The notes beneath the pieces are model-generated. The model saw only the letters and a list, made by a program, of their open reading frames with translations. It was not told the DNA's origin and made no database searches. Positions 1 to 5,722 of a stretch of DNA of 11,849 bases are shown in pieces; position 1 is the first letter of the stretch, and each line of letters begins with the position of its first letter. This stretch comes from Methanobacteriota archaeon (lineage in GTDB: Archaea; Methanobacteriota; Methanobacteria; Methanobacteriales; Methanobacteriaceae), in NCBI GenBank assembly GCA_023440975.1, contig JAEZRD010000032.1:1-11849 (forward strand), in the 5' to 3' direction. The translations under genes and the position numbers were made by a program.

Positions 1-582
1 AATTAGAACATCTGGTGTGGTTCCAAGTAATTCTGCATGTGCTTTATTACATTTAACTGTTATACCATCTTGTAAAATAGCTATTCCTTGTAGACTGTTT
101 TCAAATTCTAGATTGTCTTTTTCATAAAGTAATGTTTCATCACTTTCTTTACTAACTACCATGTTTAATCTATTTTGGGAGTTAATAATGGTTAATGAGA
201 ATGAGTCATAGATTTTTTCATTTTTAAAATAATTTACAGTTACTTGTCTTTTTTGATTTGTTTTATATACTTCTTGCATTATATTTAATAGTCCGGATTC
301 AACAGCTTGAGGATATAATTTACTAAATCGTCTTTCGACTATTTGATCATGTTTAACTCTTGAAATTTTTGTAATATAATTTGCAGGGGAGATATAAACA
401 AAATCTGTTATATTATCGTCTATAGGTTTTAGAATTTCTAAACCTAAATCCATACTATCTAAAACTGATTGAAATTTTAGTGTTTGAACTTGTATTTTTT
501 CTTCAACTGGTTGTATGAATGTTTCAAATTCCGCATTTCCTATGATGTTATGTTTTTCATCTAGTATTTCTATTTTTTTCAT
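1..582 (-). CDS. PAS-domain sensor protein, N-terminal part (runs off left edge)
   Basis: The frame reads open from an ATG at 582 to base 1, giving the first 194 residues of a longer protein. About residues 37-150 look like a PAS fold: 'SVLDSMDLGLEILKPIDD' is followed by 'DFVYISPAN' and a helical stretch ending near 'SLTIIN'. A second PAS begins near residue 157 (NLEFENSLQGIAILQDG, then CNKAHAELLG). The N-terminal module matches that of the broken kinase at 9083-11284, which has 'SIDILKPIDEINDYLFIYKSN' at the same place, so the two are paralogues. By that comparison the missing part may hold more PAS domains and a HisKA_2/HATPase kinase core, but this is inferred. No signal peptide or membrane segment is visible, so it is probably a soluble cytoplasmic sensor. 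An in-frame stop at 637-639 limits upstream extension. AGGGG lies about 14 bases before the ATG and a TATA-like box is at 649-656. Confidence 0.85.
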   Translation of the reverse strand, partial: MKKIEILDEKHNIIGNAEFETFIQPVEEKIQVQTLKFQSVLDSMDLGLEILKPIDDNITDFVYISPANYITKISRVKHDQIVERRFSKLYPQAVESGLLNIMQEVYKTNQKRQVTVNYFKNEKIYDSFSLTIINSQNRLNMVVSKESDETLLYEKDNLEFENSLQGIAILQDGITVKCNKAHAELLGTTPDVLI

Positions 583-648
583 TTTATTCTTAACCAGTCC
601 CCTTTTAATGAAGTAATTTATTAATTGTTTAATTATTTAAATTATCAG

Positions 649-656
649 TATATAAA
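649..656 (-). promoter_or_regulatory. TATA box for the left-edge PAS gene
   Basis: TTTATATA on the minus strand matches the archaeal TATA consensus. It would place the transcript start near 624, about 40 bases before the ATG at 582. A second similar box (ATTTATATATT, about 693-703, minus) lies further upstream and could be used instead. Confidence 0.5.
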
Positions 657-738
657 TTTTATCATTTGGTTATGAACGAATAGTTACATTGGAATATATA
701 AATAATAAAAAAATAGTAAAAAGTATTACAAATAGTGT

Positions 739-768
739 AAAAAAAATAAAAAACAAATGAGGAAAAAA
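739..768 (-). terminator. Oligo-T terminator after rpl40e
   Basis: Directly after the rpl40e stop the minus strand carries several T tracts, including an eight-T run. This is the usual archaeal transcript end. No strong hairpin is seen. Confidence 0.5.
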
Positions 769-915
769 TTATCCTCTTGCTTCTTTAGCCTTAAATCTTA
801 AACCTTTGTAACCACATTTTCTACAAGTAGTAGCATCAGCAGGGTTACGAGCATTACATTTTAAGCAAATCTTAACATTAAAAATTCTATTTTCAGCTTC
901 TTCAAATCGTGCCAT
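769..915 (-). CDS. rpl40e: 50S ribosomal protein L40e
   Basis: This is a 48-residue basic protein of the archaeal large ribosomal subunit, homologous to the ribosomal part of the eukaryotic ubiquitin-L40 fusion. It starts MARFEEAENR and carries a four-cysteine zinc ribbon (C17, C20, C31, C34: CLKC then CRKC), then a Lys/Arg-rich tail (GYKGLRFKAKEARG). Length and sequence agree with the family along the whole protein. The start is fixed by an excellent ribosome site, GGGAGGATAT at 921-930, five bases before the ATG. Tsr3 lies upstream on the same strand with a 168-base gap. Both serve the ribosome, and I recall this pairing from other Methanobacteriales. TATA-like boxes in the gap suggest rpl40e can be transcribed on its own. 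Confidence 0.97.
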   Translation of the reverse strand: MARFEEAENRIFNVKICLKCNARNPADATTCRKCGYKGLRFKAKEARG

Positions 916-1040
916 ATCTAATATCCTCCCAATAAATCTAATATGATAAAATAAATTATGATTAAAGTAAATAAATTTTTTAATCGAAAAAAATTATGAA
1001 ACAAAAATAGTAAAATATAGATGTATTCATAAATCTTATA

Positions 1041-1068
1041 AAAATATATACTCTTCTTAGTATATAAA
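1041..1068 (-). promoter_or_regulatory. TATA-like boxes upstream of rpl40e
   Basis: Two minus-strand boxes, TTTATATA at 1061-1068 and TATATATTTT at 1041-1050, lie between Tsr3 and rpl40e. Either would give a leader of roughly 100 bases or more, which is long, so a box nearer the gene cannot be excluded. Confidence 0.35.
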
Positions 1069-1083
1069 CTTAATGGTAAAACA

Positions 1084-1608
1084 TCATTCCTCATCAAACT
1101 GACTTAAAAAATCATTTTGAATATCAACAACCTCTAAACTATTTTTAGCATTACTATAAGCTTCAAGCAACTCATAATTCAACTCAATAAAAGTATGACC
1201 CCACTTAAAAGTATCCATAATATCCTTAGCCTGATCCTTAAAACCAGTAATATACAAAGTAGCAGCCACAGCCTCACTAGTAGACAAAGTACAAGGCTTA
1301 CCATAATTAACAGGATTAGTAGCAACCATAAAAGGCAAAGCCCTGTGATATTTACTTAAATTAAAAAAACTCTTAGACTTACTAACTCTATTCCAACTAC
1401 AATCCAAACCAACAACACCCCGTCTTTTAACAAAACGCTCATCCTCAGGAGAAACACTACGCTCACTATAAGGATTAAGAACTATAGCCCCATGAGGAAT
1501 CTCATTCAAATGATAAACCAATTCAGCTTTATCAGTTTTCATCATCTTAATTGCAGTACACTTCTTCTTATCACATTCATTTGCATGAAAAATAGTTACT
1601 TTTGGCAT
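1084..1608 (-). CDS. tsr3: Tsr3 rRNA aminocarboxypropyltransferase (DUF367/RLI-like)
   Basis: This 174-residue protein belongs to the Tsr3 family, which transfers the 3-amino-3-carboxypropyl group of S-adenosylmethionine to a hypermodified uridine of small-subunit rRNA. An RLI-like N-terminal domain (about 1-36: VTIFHANECDKKKCTA) is followed by the DUF367 domain. Its hallmark stretches are LDCSW (68-72), RALPFMVATNPVNYGKP (89-105) and LSTSEAVAATLYI (108-120), with FKWGHTFIELN near 134-144. Length is normal for archaea. A GTG at 1620 would add four residues (MDFI), but it lies inside the SD-like GTGGAT, so I prefer the ATG at 1608, where the protein begins MPKVTIFHA as homologues do. Its codons end mostly in T or G (GAG, AAG, TTG, GGT, GTT), unlike the A-ending codons of hmgA or the DUF116 gene. 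Function is known for the family; the target base in this organism is inferred. Confidence 0.93.
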   Translation of the reverse strand: MPKVTIFHANECDKKKCTAIKMMKTDKAELVYHLNEIPHGAIVLNPYSERSVSPEDERFVKRRGVVGLDCSWNRVSKSKSFFNLSKYHRALPFMVATNPVNYGKPCTLSTSEAVAATLYITGFKDQAKDIMDTFKWGHTFIELNYELLEAYSNAKNSLEVVDIQNDFLSQFDEE

Positions 1609-1622
1609 AATAAAATCCACAT

Positions 1623-1641
1623 AAAAAAAAATTATAAAAAA
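1623..1641 (-). terminator. T-rich tract between the 215-residue membrane protein and tsr3
   Basis: T6 and T8 runs on the minus strand follow the TAG stop at 1656-1658 and precede tsr3 by a few bases. They may end the upstream transcript, but with so short a gap they also form the tsr3 leader, so co-transcription remains possible. Confidence 0.35.
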
Positions 1642-1655
1642 GGGAAAATTTTAAC

Positions 1656-2303
1656 CTAATTTGTCCCCTTAGCTTGACTAATTTGTTGAATCAACTGATT
1701 ATATTGAGCATCACTCATATTTAAAACTTGAGCACCATTAGGAGCACTAGGATTAGTTTTTAAAGTAGCACTCTTTAATAAAGGTTCAACATAATTTTGA
1801 TACAATGGACAATACAAAGATCCATCACATTTTACAGATGAAGAATTACTTATAACATAAATAAGGAAAGTTTGATTATCCTTTTCAGCTTCACAAATAT
1901 AAACATTCATTACAGTAGCATTAGTTGTATTATTTGCAATTTGAGCAGTAGGAGCAGCTTGAGAATAATAAATATTCCAATCATTATCACCTAAATGACG
2001 ATGCTCAGGTGCAGGTAACCCTTGTAATTGCATTAAATCAATTAAAAAAGTACCATTCTTAAGAGTACTCATATTATAAGAAATACCATTCTGTTTATCA
2101 GTATAACTAGCTTGATATTGATGGTTAGGTACAGAATCATTAATAGGATTCTCAGTCACATTACCAGTAAAAGAACCACTAATAAATGCTGCATTTAATT
2201 CAGTTGTATCCCCAGTATTAAAAATGAAAAAATAACTTGCAGCCACAGCAGCAACTAAAACAACTATCACTACAATGATTATTCCTAAATTCTTCTTATT
2301 CAA
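1656..2303 (-). CDS. Membrane-anchored extracellular protein, unknown function
   Basis: I do not recognise this protein. It has a short positive N-terminus (MNKKN), one hydrophobic segment at about residues 7-28, and about 185 polar residues that should face outside. The outer part has ten N-X-S/T sequons, a density expected of an N-glycosylated archaeal surface protein, and three cysteines (YIC, KCDGSLYC). No known catalytic motif is seen. The segment lacks a clear cleavage site, so it is probably a membrane anchor. A GTG at 2312 would add three residues, but it sits inside the SD-like GGAAGTGA (2309-2316). That site is spaced five bases from the TTG at 2303, which I therefore prefer. The gene ends in TAG. 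It lies 33 bases before the tsr3 region and just after the Ser-rich membrane protein gene, on the same strand. Both neighbours on that side are envelope-type proteins. Confidence 0.75.
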   Translation of the reverse strand: MNKKNLGIIIVVIVVLVAAVAASYFFIFNTGDTTELNAAFISGSFTGNVTENPINDSVPNHQYQASYTDKQNGISYNMSTLKNGTFLIDLMQLQGLPAPEHRHLGDNDWNIYYSQAAPTAQIANNTTNATVMNVYICEAEKDNQTFLIYVISNSSSVKCDGSLYCPLYQNYVEPLLKSATLKTNPSAPNGAQVLNMSDAQYNQLIQQISQAKGTN

Positions 2304-2308
2304 AGATT

Positions 2309-2316
2309 TCACTTCC
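2309..2316 (-). promoter_or_regulatory. Ribosome binding site deciding the TTG start at 2303
   Basis: GGAAGTGA on the minus strand differs by one base from GGAGGTGA and ends five bases before TTG. The GTG at 2312 falls within it, which argues against GTG as the start. Confidence 0.6.
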
Positions 2317-2378
2317 AGAAAATTAATAATTATAAACTATGAAATACATTTGAATTAACTTAATAATAAAATTAATTG

Positions 2379-2396
2379 AAAAAAAAATAAAAAAAA
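2379..2396 (-). terminator. Oligo-T terminator after the zinc-ribbon membrane protein
   Basis: Two long T runs (about 8 and 9) on the minus strand lie 27 bases past the stop of the gene at 2423, typical of archaeal termination. Confidence 0.55.
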
Positions 2397-2422
2397 TAGA
2401 AAATTAAAAATTGTAAAAAATT

Positions 2423-3106
2423 TTAACTATAAGAATATACTTTAATTGTCCAATAATCAAGATCCTGAGTATCAACATTAATCACTAAATCACCATAACC
2501 ATCGAAAACTACACTATCTTCTTTTCCTTTAACAGCACTAGTTGTACCCCAATCCACAGCAGTACTACCAGCATCATAACCATTTAAAGTACTAGTAGTG
2601 TACAAATGATTATATCCACCATGATTATTAATAGGCATTGCATAAGCATAAACCTTAACTTTACTACCAGTTAATCCAGTAATAGTTAATTGTTTATTAT
2701 CAACACCATTAAACGTTTGAACTAAATGCCAACTACCACTAGAAGAAGAAGTACTAGATTCACTACTTTGAGTATTACTACCTGTACTTGAAGAACTACT
2801 TGTCGGACTAGACTGACTACTACCAGCAATAGTAGACACACCATTAGTTCCCAAAACAGCACCATTCTGATTAGATAAAATCATAAAAGTAGTACCACAA
2901 AGAATTAAAACAAGAATAATAACAGTAACCCCAATAATAGCATATTTCTTATTTTCAGATTTTGGAGCTGAACTATTAATATTAGTTGTATTATTTTGAG
3001 TTAAAGGACGGCGAGGAGCAACCAAACTTGTTCCACACTTACGACAGAACTTAGCATCACTAGTATTTTCCATACCACAATTAGGACAAATAACTTTACC
3101 TGCCAT
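2423..3106 (-). CDS. Zinc-ribbon membrane protein with Ser-rich stalk
   Basis: This 227-residue protein has four visible parts. A zinc ribbon of the zinc_ribbon_2 type occupies residues 6-27 (C7, C10, C21, C24: CPNC and CRKC). A basic linker with APRRPL follows. One membrane segment spans about 55-77. A Ser/Thr-rich low-complexity stalk covers about 91-125. The C-terminal domain of about 100 residues (127-227) is rich in predicted beta strands and aromatic residues, and I do not recognise it. The layout implies a cytoplasmic zinc ribbon and an exposed outer domain. Such zinc-ribbon plus one-helix proteins are common in Methanobacteriales, with no defined function I can name. The start is supported by AGGTGA about ten bases upstream and a clear TATA box at 3155-3163. 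The gene is divergent from the small zinc-ribbon gene at 3287 and lies just upstream of another membrane-anchored protein gene. Confidence 0.85.
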   Translation of the reverse strand: MAGKVICPNCGMENTSDAKFCRKCGTSLVAPRRPLTQNNTTNINSSAPKSENKKYAIIGVTVIILVLILCGTTFMILSNQNGAVLGTNGVSTIAGSSQSSPTSSSSSTGSNTQSSESSTSSSSGSWHLVQTFNGVDNKQLTITGLTGSKVKVYAYAMPINNHGGYNHLYTTSTLNGYDAGSTAVDWGTTSAVKGKEDSVVFDGYGDLVINVDTQDLDYWTIKVYSYS

Positions 3107-3154
3107 TTTAGATTTTCACCTTTATTTAAATTTTGTTAAAAAAATAAAACACCC

Positions 3155-3163
3155 TATATATTT
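3155..3163 (-). promoter_or_regulatory. TATA box for the zinc-ribbon membrane protein
   Basis: AAATATATA on the minus strand predicts a start near 3132 and a leader of about 26 bases containing the AGGTGA ribosome site. The spacing fits an archaeal promoter well. Confidence 0.6.
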
Positions 3164-3230
3164 ACTATATAATTAAATTAGTTTTTAAATTATTCTATTT
3201 TTTTCTAAATTTTAAACTATTAACAAAAAA

Positions 3231-3242
3231 GATAAATACTTA
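3231..3242 (+). promoter_or_regulatory. Possible TATA box for the 51-residue zinc-ribbon gene
   Basis: GATAAATACTTA lies about 45 bases before the ATG at 3287, a plausible position, but it fits the consensus only moderately. Together with the box at 3155-3163 it makes this a divergent promoter region. Confidence 0.35.
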
Positions 3243-3286
3243 AAAAAAGATAAAAAAAATCAATAAATTAAACTTGGTGATAATTT

Positions 3287-3442
3287 ATGTGCAGCGGTGG
3301 AGGCCCAATGGCCGAAATTGATATGAAAAAATTAAAAACAAAAAGATACCGATGTTTAGATTGCGGAAACGAATTTAAAGGAATCGGCAAACATGTTGTT
3401 TGCCCTTCATGCCAAAGTGATAATGTAGAAGCACTTGAATAA
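3287..3442 (+). CDS. Small zinc-ribbon protein (51 residues)
   Basis: This short gene encodes MCSGGGPMAEIDMKKLKTK, then a four-cysteine zinc ribbon (C23, C26, C39, C42: CLDC and CPSC) with 'GNEFKGIGKHVV' between the pairs, and an acidic end (VEALE). The pattern resembles small archaeal rubredoxin-like or RNA-polymerase-type zinc ribbons. The partner (nucleic acid or protein) is unknown. A perfect GGTGAT at 3276-3281 stands five bases before the ATG at 3287. A second in-frame ATG at 3308 is preceded by GGTGGAGG, so a 44-residue form starting MAEIDMKK is also possible. The N-terminal MCSGGG piece is notably GC-rich for this DNA. It is transcribed away from the zinc-ribbon membrane gene and followed by a T-rich terminator. 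The paired cysteines and ribosome site make it convincing despite its size. Confidence 0.82.
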   Translation: MCSGGGPMAEIDMKKLKTKRYRCLDCGNEFKGIGKHVVCPSCQSDNVEALE

Positions 3443-3460
3443 AATGAAATTCCTTTTAAA

Positions 3461-3477
3461 TTCTTTCTTTTTATTTT
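3461..3477 (+). terminator. T-rich terminator after the small zinc-ribbon gene
   Basis: A pyrimidine tract of T runs broken by single C or A bases begins 18 bases past the stop codon, typical of archaeal 3' ends. Confidence 0.5.
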
Positions 3478-3581
3478 AAAAAAAATATACATTTAAAAAT
3501 TTTTAATTAATAAAAACTATTTTTTATTTTACAATTTCATCATAAGAAAAAAAATAAAATTAAAAAAAAAAGGTCATTTAT

Positions 3582-4052
3582 ATGGAAAATAAAAAAAATA
3601 TTAAACTAGAAAATGATGAAATACTATTTTTAATAGGGGACACTGGCACTGTAGGTGTAGTTAAACTCTCAGAAAAACAAATGATATTTTTAGGAACCCC
3701 AGATAATGATGAAATAATACAATTTTTAGATCCCGGAGATTTAATAGCTGTAAGTGCTTTTGGTTTAGGAGAAAAATATGAAAAAGGAATCAGATCCCTC
3801 ATTTATATTACTAAAGATATGAATGCTCCTATTATTGTACTACCAAAAAATCATCCATCAAGCAAAAGATTAACTATGGTCATAAGTGTAGGTGAAAATG
3901 TACGCCTAGATTGTGACATAACACCAGGAACACACCCAGAACAAGATATATTATGTAGTTGTGCTGGACTTACAGGTTTAGAATTAATCAAATCCAAAGA
4001 TGGAGTTTGTGTTATTGGAAACCTCCAAGATTACAAAATTGAAAAATTCTAA
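3582..4052 (+). CDS. Conserved archaeal protein, probably DUF2124 family
   Basis: This is a 156-residue soluble protein. Alternating hydrophobic strands and helices (EILFLIGDTGTVGVVKL, GDLIAVSAFGLGE, APIIVLPKNHP, LTMVISVG) suggest an alpha/beta, Rossmann-like fold. The C-terminal part has a PGTHPEQDILCSCAGLTGLE stretch with two cysteines two apart, plus C111 and C143. From memory it resembles the DUF2124 proteins of methanogens, which have no known function; I am only moderately sure of that family name. No membrane segment or classical catalytic motif is seen. The start is set by GGTCAT at 3571-3576, one mismatch from GGTGAT and five bases before the ATG. The gene appears to be transcribed alone, with terminator-like sequence on both sides. 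Confidence 0.75.
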   Translation: MENKKNIKLENDEILFLIGDTGTVGVVKLSEKQMIFLGTPDNDEIIQFLDPGDLIAVSAFGLGEKYEKGIRSLIYITKDMNAPIIVLPKNHPSSKRLTMVISVGENVRLDCDITPGTHPEQDILCSCAGLTGLELIKSKDGVCVIGNLQDYKIEKF

Positions 4053-4054
4053 AG

Positions 4055-4091
4055 AAAATTTAATTCTAAATTTTTTTTAAATAAAATTTTT
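4055..4091 (+). terminator. Hairpin plus oligo-T terminator
   Basis: Just past the stop there is a perfect 8-base inverted repeat (AAAATTTA, loop ATTC, TAAATTTT, 4055-4074) running into T8 at 4071-4078, followed by a T5 at 4087-4091. It resembles an intrinsic terminator, although the stem is all A-T. Confidence 0.55.
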
Positions 4092-4160
4092 ATACAAAGT
4101 TTTATTATAAGAAAATGTTTAAATAATTAAAAACTAATACTAATTAATATTATATAGGAT

Positions 4161-4841
4161 ATGAATAAAATGATGTTAGAACCAATTTTCTTATTATTAG
4201 GTCAATTATTAACCATAATAGTAGTTACACTATTCATCATTCTTATAATCACATTAATATTAGGTAAAATCCTATTAAAAAAAGATATACTAATTTTTCC
4301 TAGACTAATTTTATTTGGAGTAGATGCTTTCTATTCCCCACTCAAAAAATTAGCTAAAAGTTTAGGATTTGATGATACTTTAGTAGACCACATAGGTGTA
4401 GAAGTAAGAAATCAAGTAAATGAAAAAAGATTCGATAGCATTTCTAATGAAGATAAACTAATTTTTTTACCCCACTGTTTAAGAGTTGCTGATTGTGAAG
4501 CAAGACTTACAAAAAACGGAGTAGAATGTACTGAATGTGGTAGATGCAGTATAGGGATAATTAAATCTAAAGCAGAACCAATGGGTTATGGAGTTTTCAT
4601 CGTGCCCGGAAGTAGTTTTGTGGAAAAAATTATCAAAGAACAAAAATTCAAAGGAATATTAGGAATAGCCTGCTATGAAGATTTAAACCATATGATGATG
4701 AAACTTTCTGATTTCGCCCCACAAGGAGTACTATTATCTAGAGATGGTTGTTTTCAAACTAAAGTAGATGTTAAAAAAGTTTTAGACAAAATAAGTTATG
4801 AAAAGCAGGATAACACCAAACAAACCACTTTTGCAAAATAA
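4161..4841 (+). CDS. DUF116 family membrane protein, cysteine-rich
   Basis: The protein has 226 residues. An N-terminal hydrophobic segment (about 8-38) anchors it, and the cytoplasmic part is a DUF116 domain. Visible hallmarks are LPHCLR (103-108), DCEA (111-114), C123-x2-C126-x2-C129 (CTECGRC), a MGYGVFIVPGSS stretch (141-152), KGILGIACYEDL (164-175) and a late C197. Seven cysteines in conserved-looking spots suggest metal or iron-sulfur binding, but this is inferred; I know of no proven function for DUF116. Three in-frame ATGs (4161, 4170, 4173) are possible starts. The only SD-like bases, AGGAT at 4156-4160, touch the first ATG and are better spaced for the later two, so the true protein may start MMLEPIF. 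The TatD-type gene starts 23 bases after its stop, suggesting one transcript and possibly a shared role. Confidence 0.9.
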   Translation: MNKMMLEPIFLLLGQLLTIIVVTLFIILIITLILGKILLKKDILIFPRLILFGVDAFYSPLKKLAKSLGFDDTLVDHIGVEVRNQVNEKRFDSISNEDKLIFLPHCLRVADCEARLTKNGVECTECGRCSIGIIKSKAEPMGYGVFIVPGSSFVEKIIKEQKFKGILGIACYEDLNHMMMKLSDFAPQGVLLSRDGCFQTKVDVKKVLDKISYEKQDNTKQTTFAK

Positions 4842-4849
4842 ACAAAAAA

Positions 4850-4856
4850 GGATTGA
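4850..4856 (+). promoter_or_regulatory. Ribosome binding site deciding the ATG start at 4865
   Basis: GGATTGA ends eight bases before ATG. A TTG at 4853 that would add four residues lies inside this site, so ATG is the better start. The same GGATTGA(T) arrangement precedes hmgA. Confidence 0.55.
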
Positions 4857-4864
4857 ATTTTTCT

Positions 4865-5722
4865 ATGAAAGATAATCCCGAAGAAATTCCAATAACAGAT
4901 ACTCATATTCATGTAGATCCATTTAATGGAAAAGGCCCAATAAAAACTGCTGAAATTTTTTATAATAACGGCGGAAGAGTAATGATTATACCAAATAAAC
5001 CTGCATGGAATATGGGAGAAGCTGCAAATTATAACAAAGGAATGGATTTAAATATAGAATATGTTAAACAAATAAATACAGAAACAAAAGTTAAGGCATA
5101 TAGTTTTCTTGGAGTTCACCCTGCAGAATATTCTAATCTTATAAGAGCAGGAAAAAGTTACGAATCTGCATATAATCAAGTTATAAAATCCTTAGATTAT
5201 GCATATAAACTTGTGGAAAAAGGTGAATCTTTAGGAATAGGTGAAATTGGAAGACCCCATTACCCTGTTGAAAAAGAAGAGTTAAAATATCATAATAAAA
5301 TTCTGGAATACTGTTTAAATTTAGGAAAAGATTTAAATTGTCCTGTGATGTTACATACTGAAGATTTCACACCTAAAGAATATGAAGAAATAGCGAATTT
5401 ATCAGATAAAATAGGATTTAATAAAAATAAGCTTATTAAACATCATGCAGGACCTAGTGTTTTGGAAAAAGAGAATTTTGGTTTAATGCCAAGCATTACA
5501 ACTAATAAAACTAATATTATAGATGCCTTAAGTAAAGGTACACGGTTTTTTATGGAAACTGATTTTTTTGATGAAGATAGTCATCCCGGAATGGTTTTAG
5601 GTCCTAAAACTGTCCCCAAAAGAACATTAAATTTTATTGAAAATGGGAAAATGACAGTTGAAGATGCTTTTAAGATACATAAAAATAATGTTGAGAAAGT
5701 ATTTGATATAGATCAAGATTAA
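4865..5722 (+). CDS. TatD-family metal-dependent hydrolase
   Basis: The protein has 285 residues, about normal for the TatD family, amidohydrolase-type TIM barrels that include metal-dependent DNases. Likely metal ligands are visible in family order: HxH at 14-16 (DTHIHVD), E127 (GIGEIGRPHY), H164 (MLHTED), H193/H194 (IKHHAG) and D233 (METDFFDED). GVHP at 83-86 is also typical. Divergences from bacterial TatD (GEIGRPHYP in place of GEIGLDYY, and an ETDFFDEDSHPG loop) place it in an archaeal branch whose substrate is not known to me, so nuclease activity should not be assumed. It follows the DUF116 gene closely and may be co-transcribed. Its TAA stop (5720-5722) overlaps the stop of the convergent acidic-protein gene. 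I chose ATG at 4865 over TTG at 4853 because the TTG lies within the ribosome site. Confidence 0.87.
   Translation: MKDNPEEIPITDTHIHVDPFNGKGPIKTAEIFYNNGGRVMIIPNKPAWNMGEAANYNKGMDLNIEYVKQINTETKVKAYSFLGVHPAEYSNLIRAGKSYESAYNQVIKSLDYAYKLVEKGESLGIGEIGRPHYPVEKEELKYHNKILEYCLNLGKDLNCPVMLHTEDFTPKEYEEIANLSDKIGFNKNKLIKHHAGPSVLEKENFGLMPSITTNKTNIIDALSKGTRFFMETDFFDEDSHPGMVLGPKTVPKRTLNFIENGKMTVEDAFKIHKNNVEKVFDIDQD

Noticed and set aside
583..768. Possible small RNA or second gene in the gap between the left-edge PAS gene and rpl40e
   Set aside because: No stable hairpin or open frame with a ribosome site was seen; the gap is explained by promoter boxes and the rpl40e terminator.
2740..2830. Repetitive AGT/ACT-rich stretch that could look like a DNA repeat or short array
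   Set aside because: It is the Ser-rich stalk of the membrane protein; units are irregular, with no constant repeat and spacer as in CRISPR.
3268..3492. Minus-strand open frame of 74 codons over the small zinc-ribbon gene
   Set aside because: The plus strand has a perfect ribosome site and a four-cysteine ribbon in this stretch; the minus frame has neither and begins in the terminator.
3578..3802. Minus-strand open frame of 74 codons over the DUF2124-like gene
   Set aside because: It ends against the real gene's start and has no ribosome site; the plus-strand gene is better supported.
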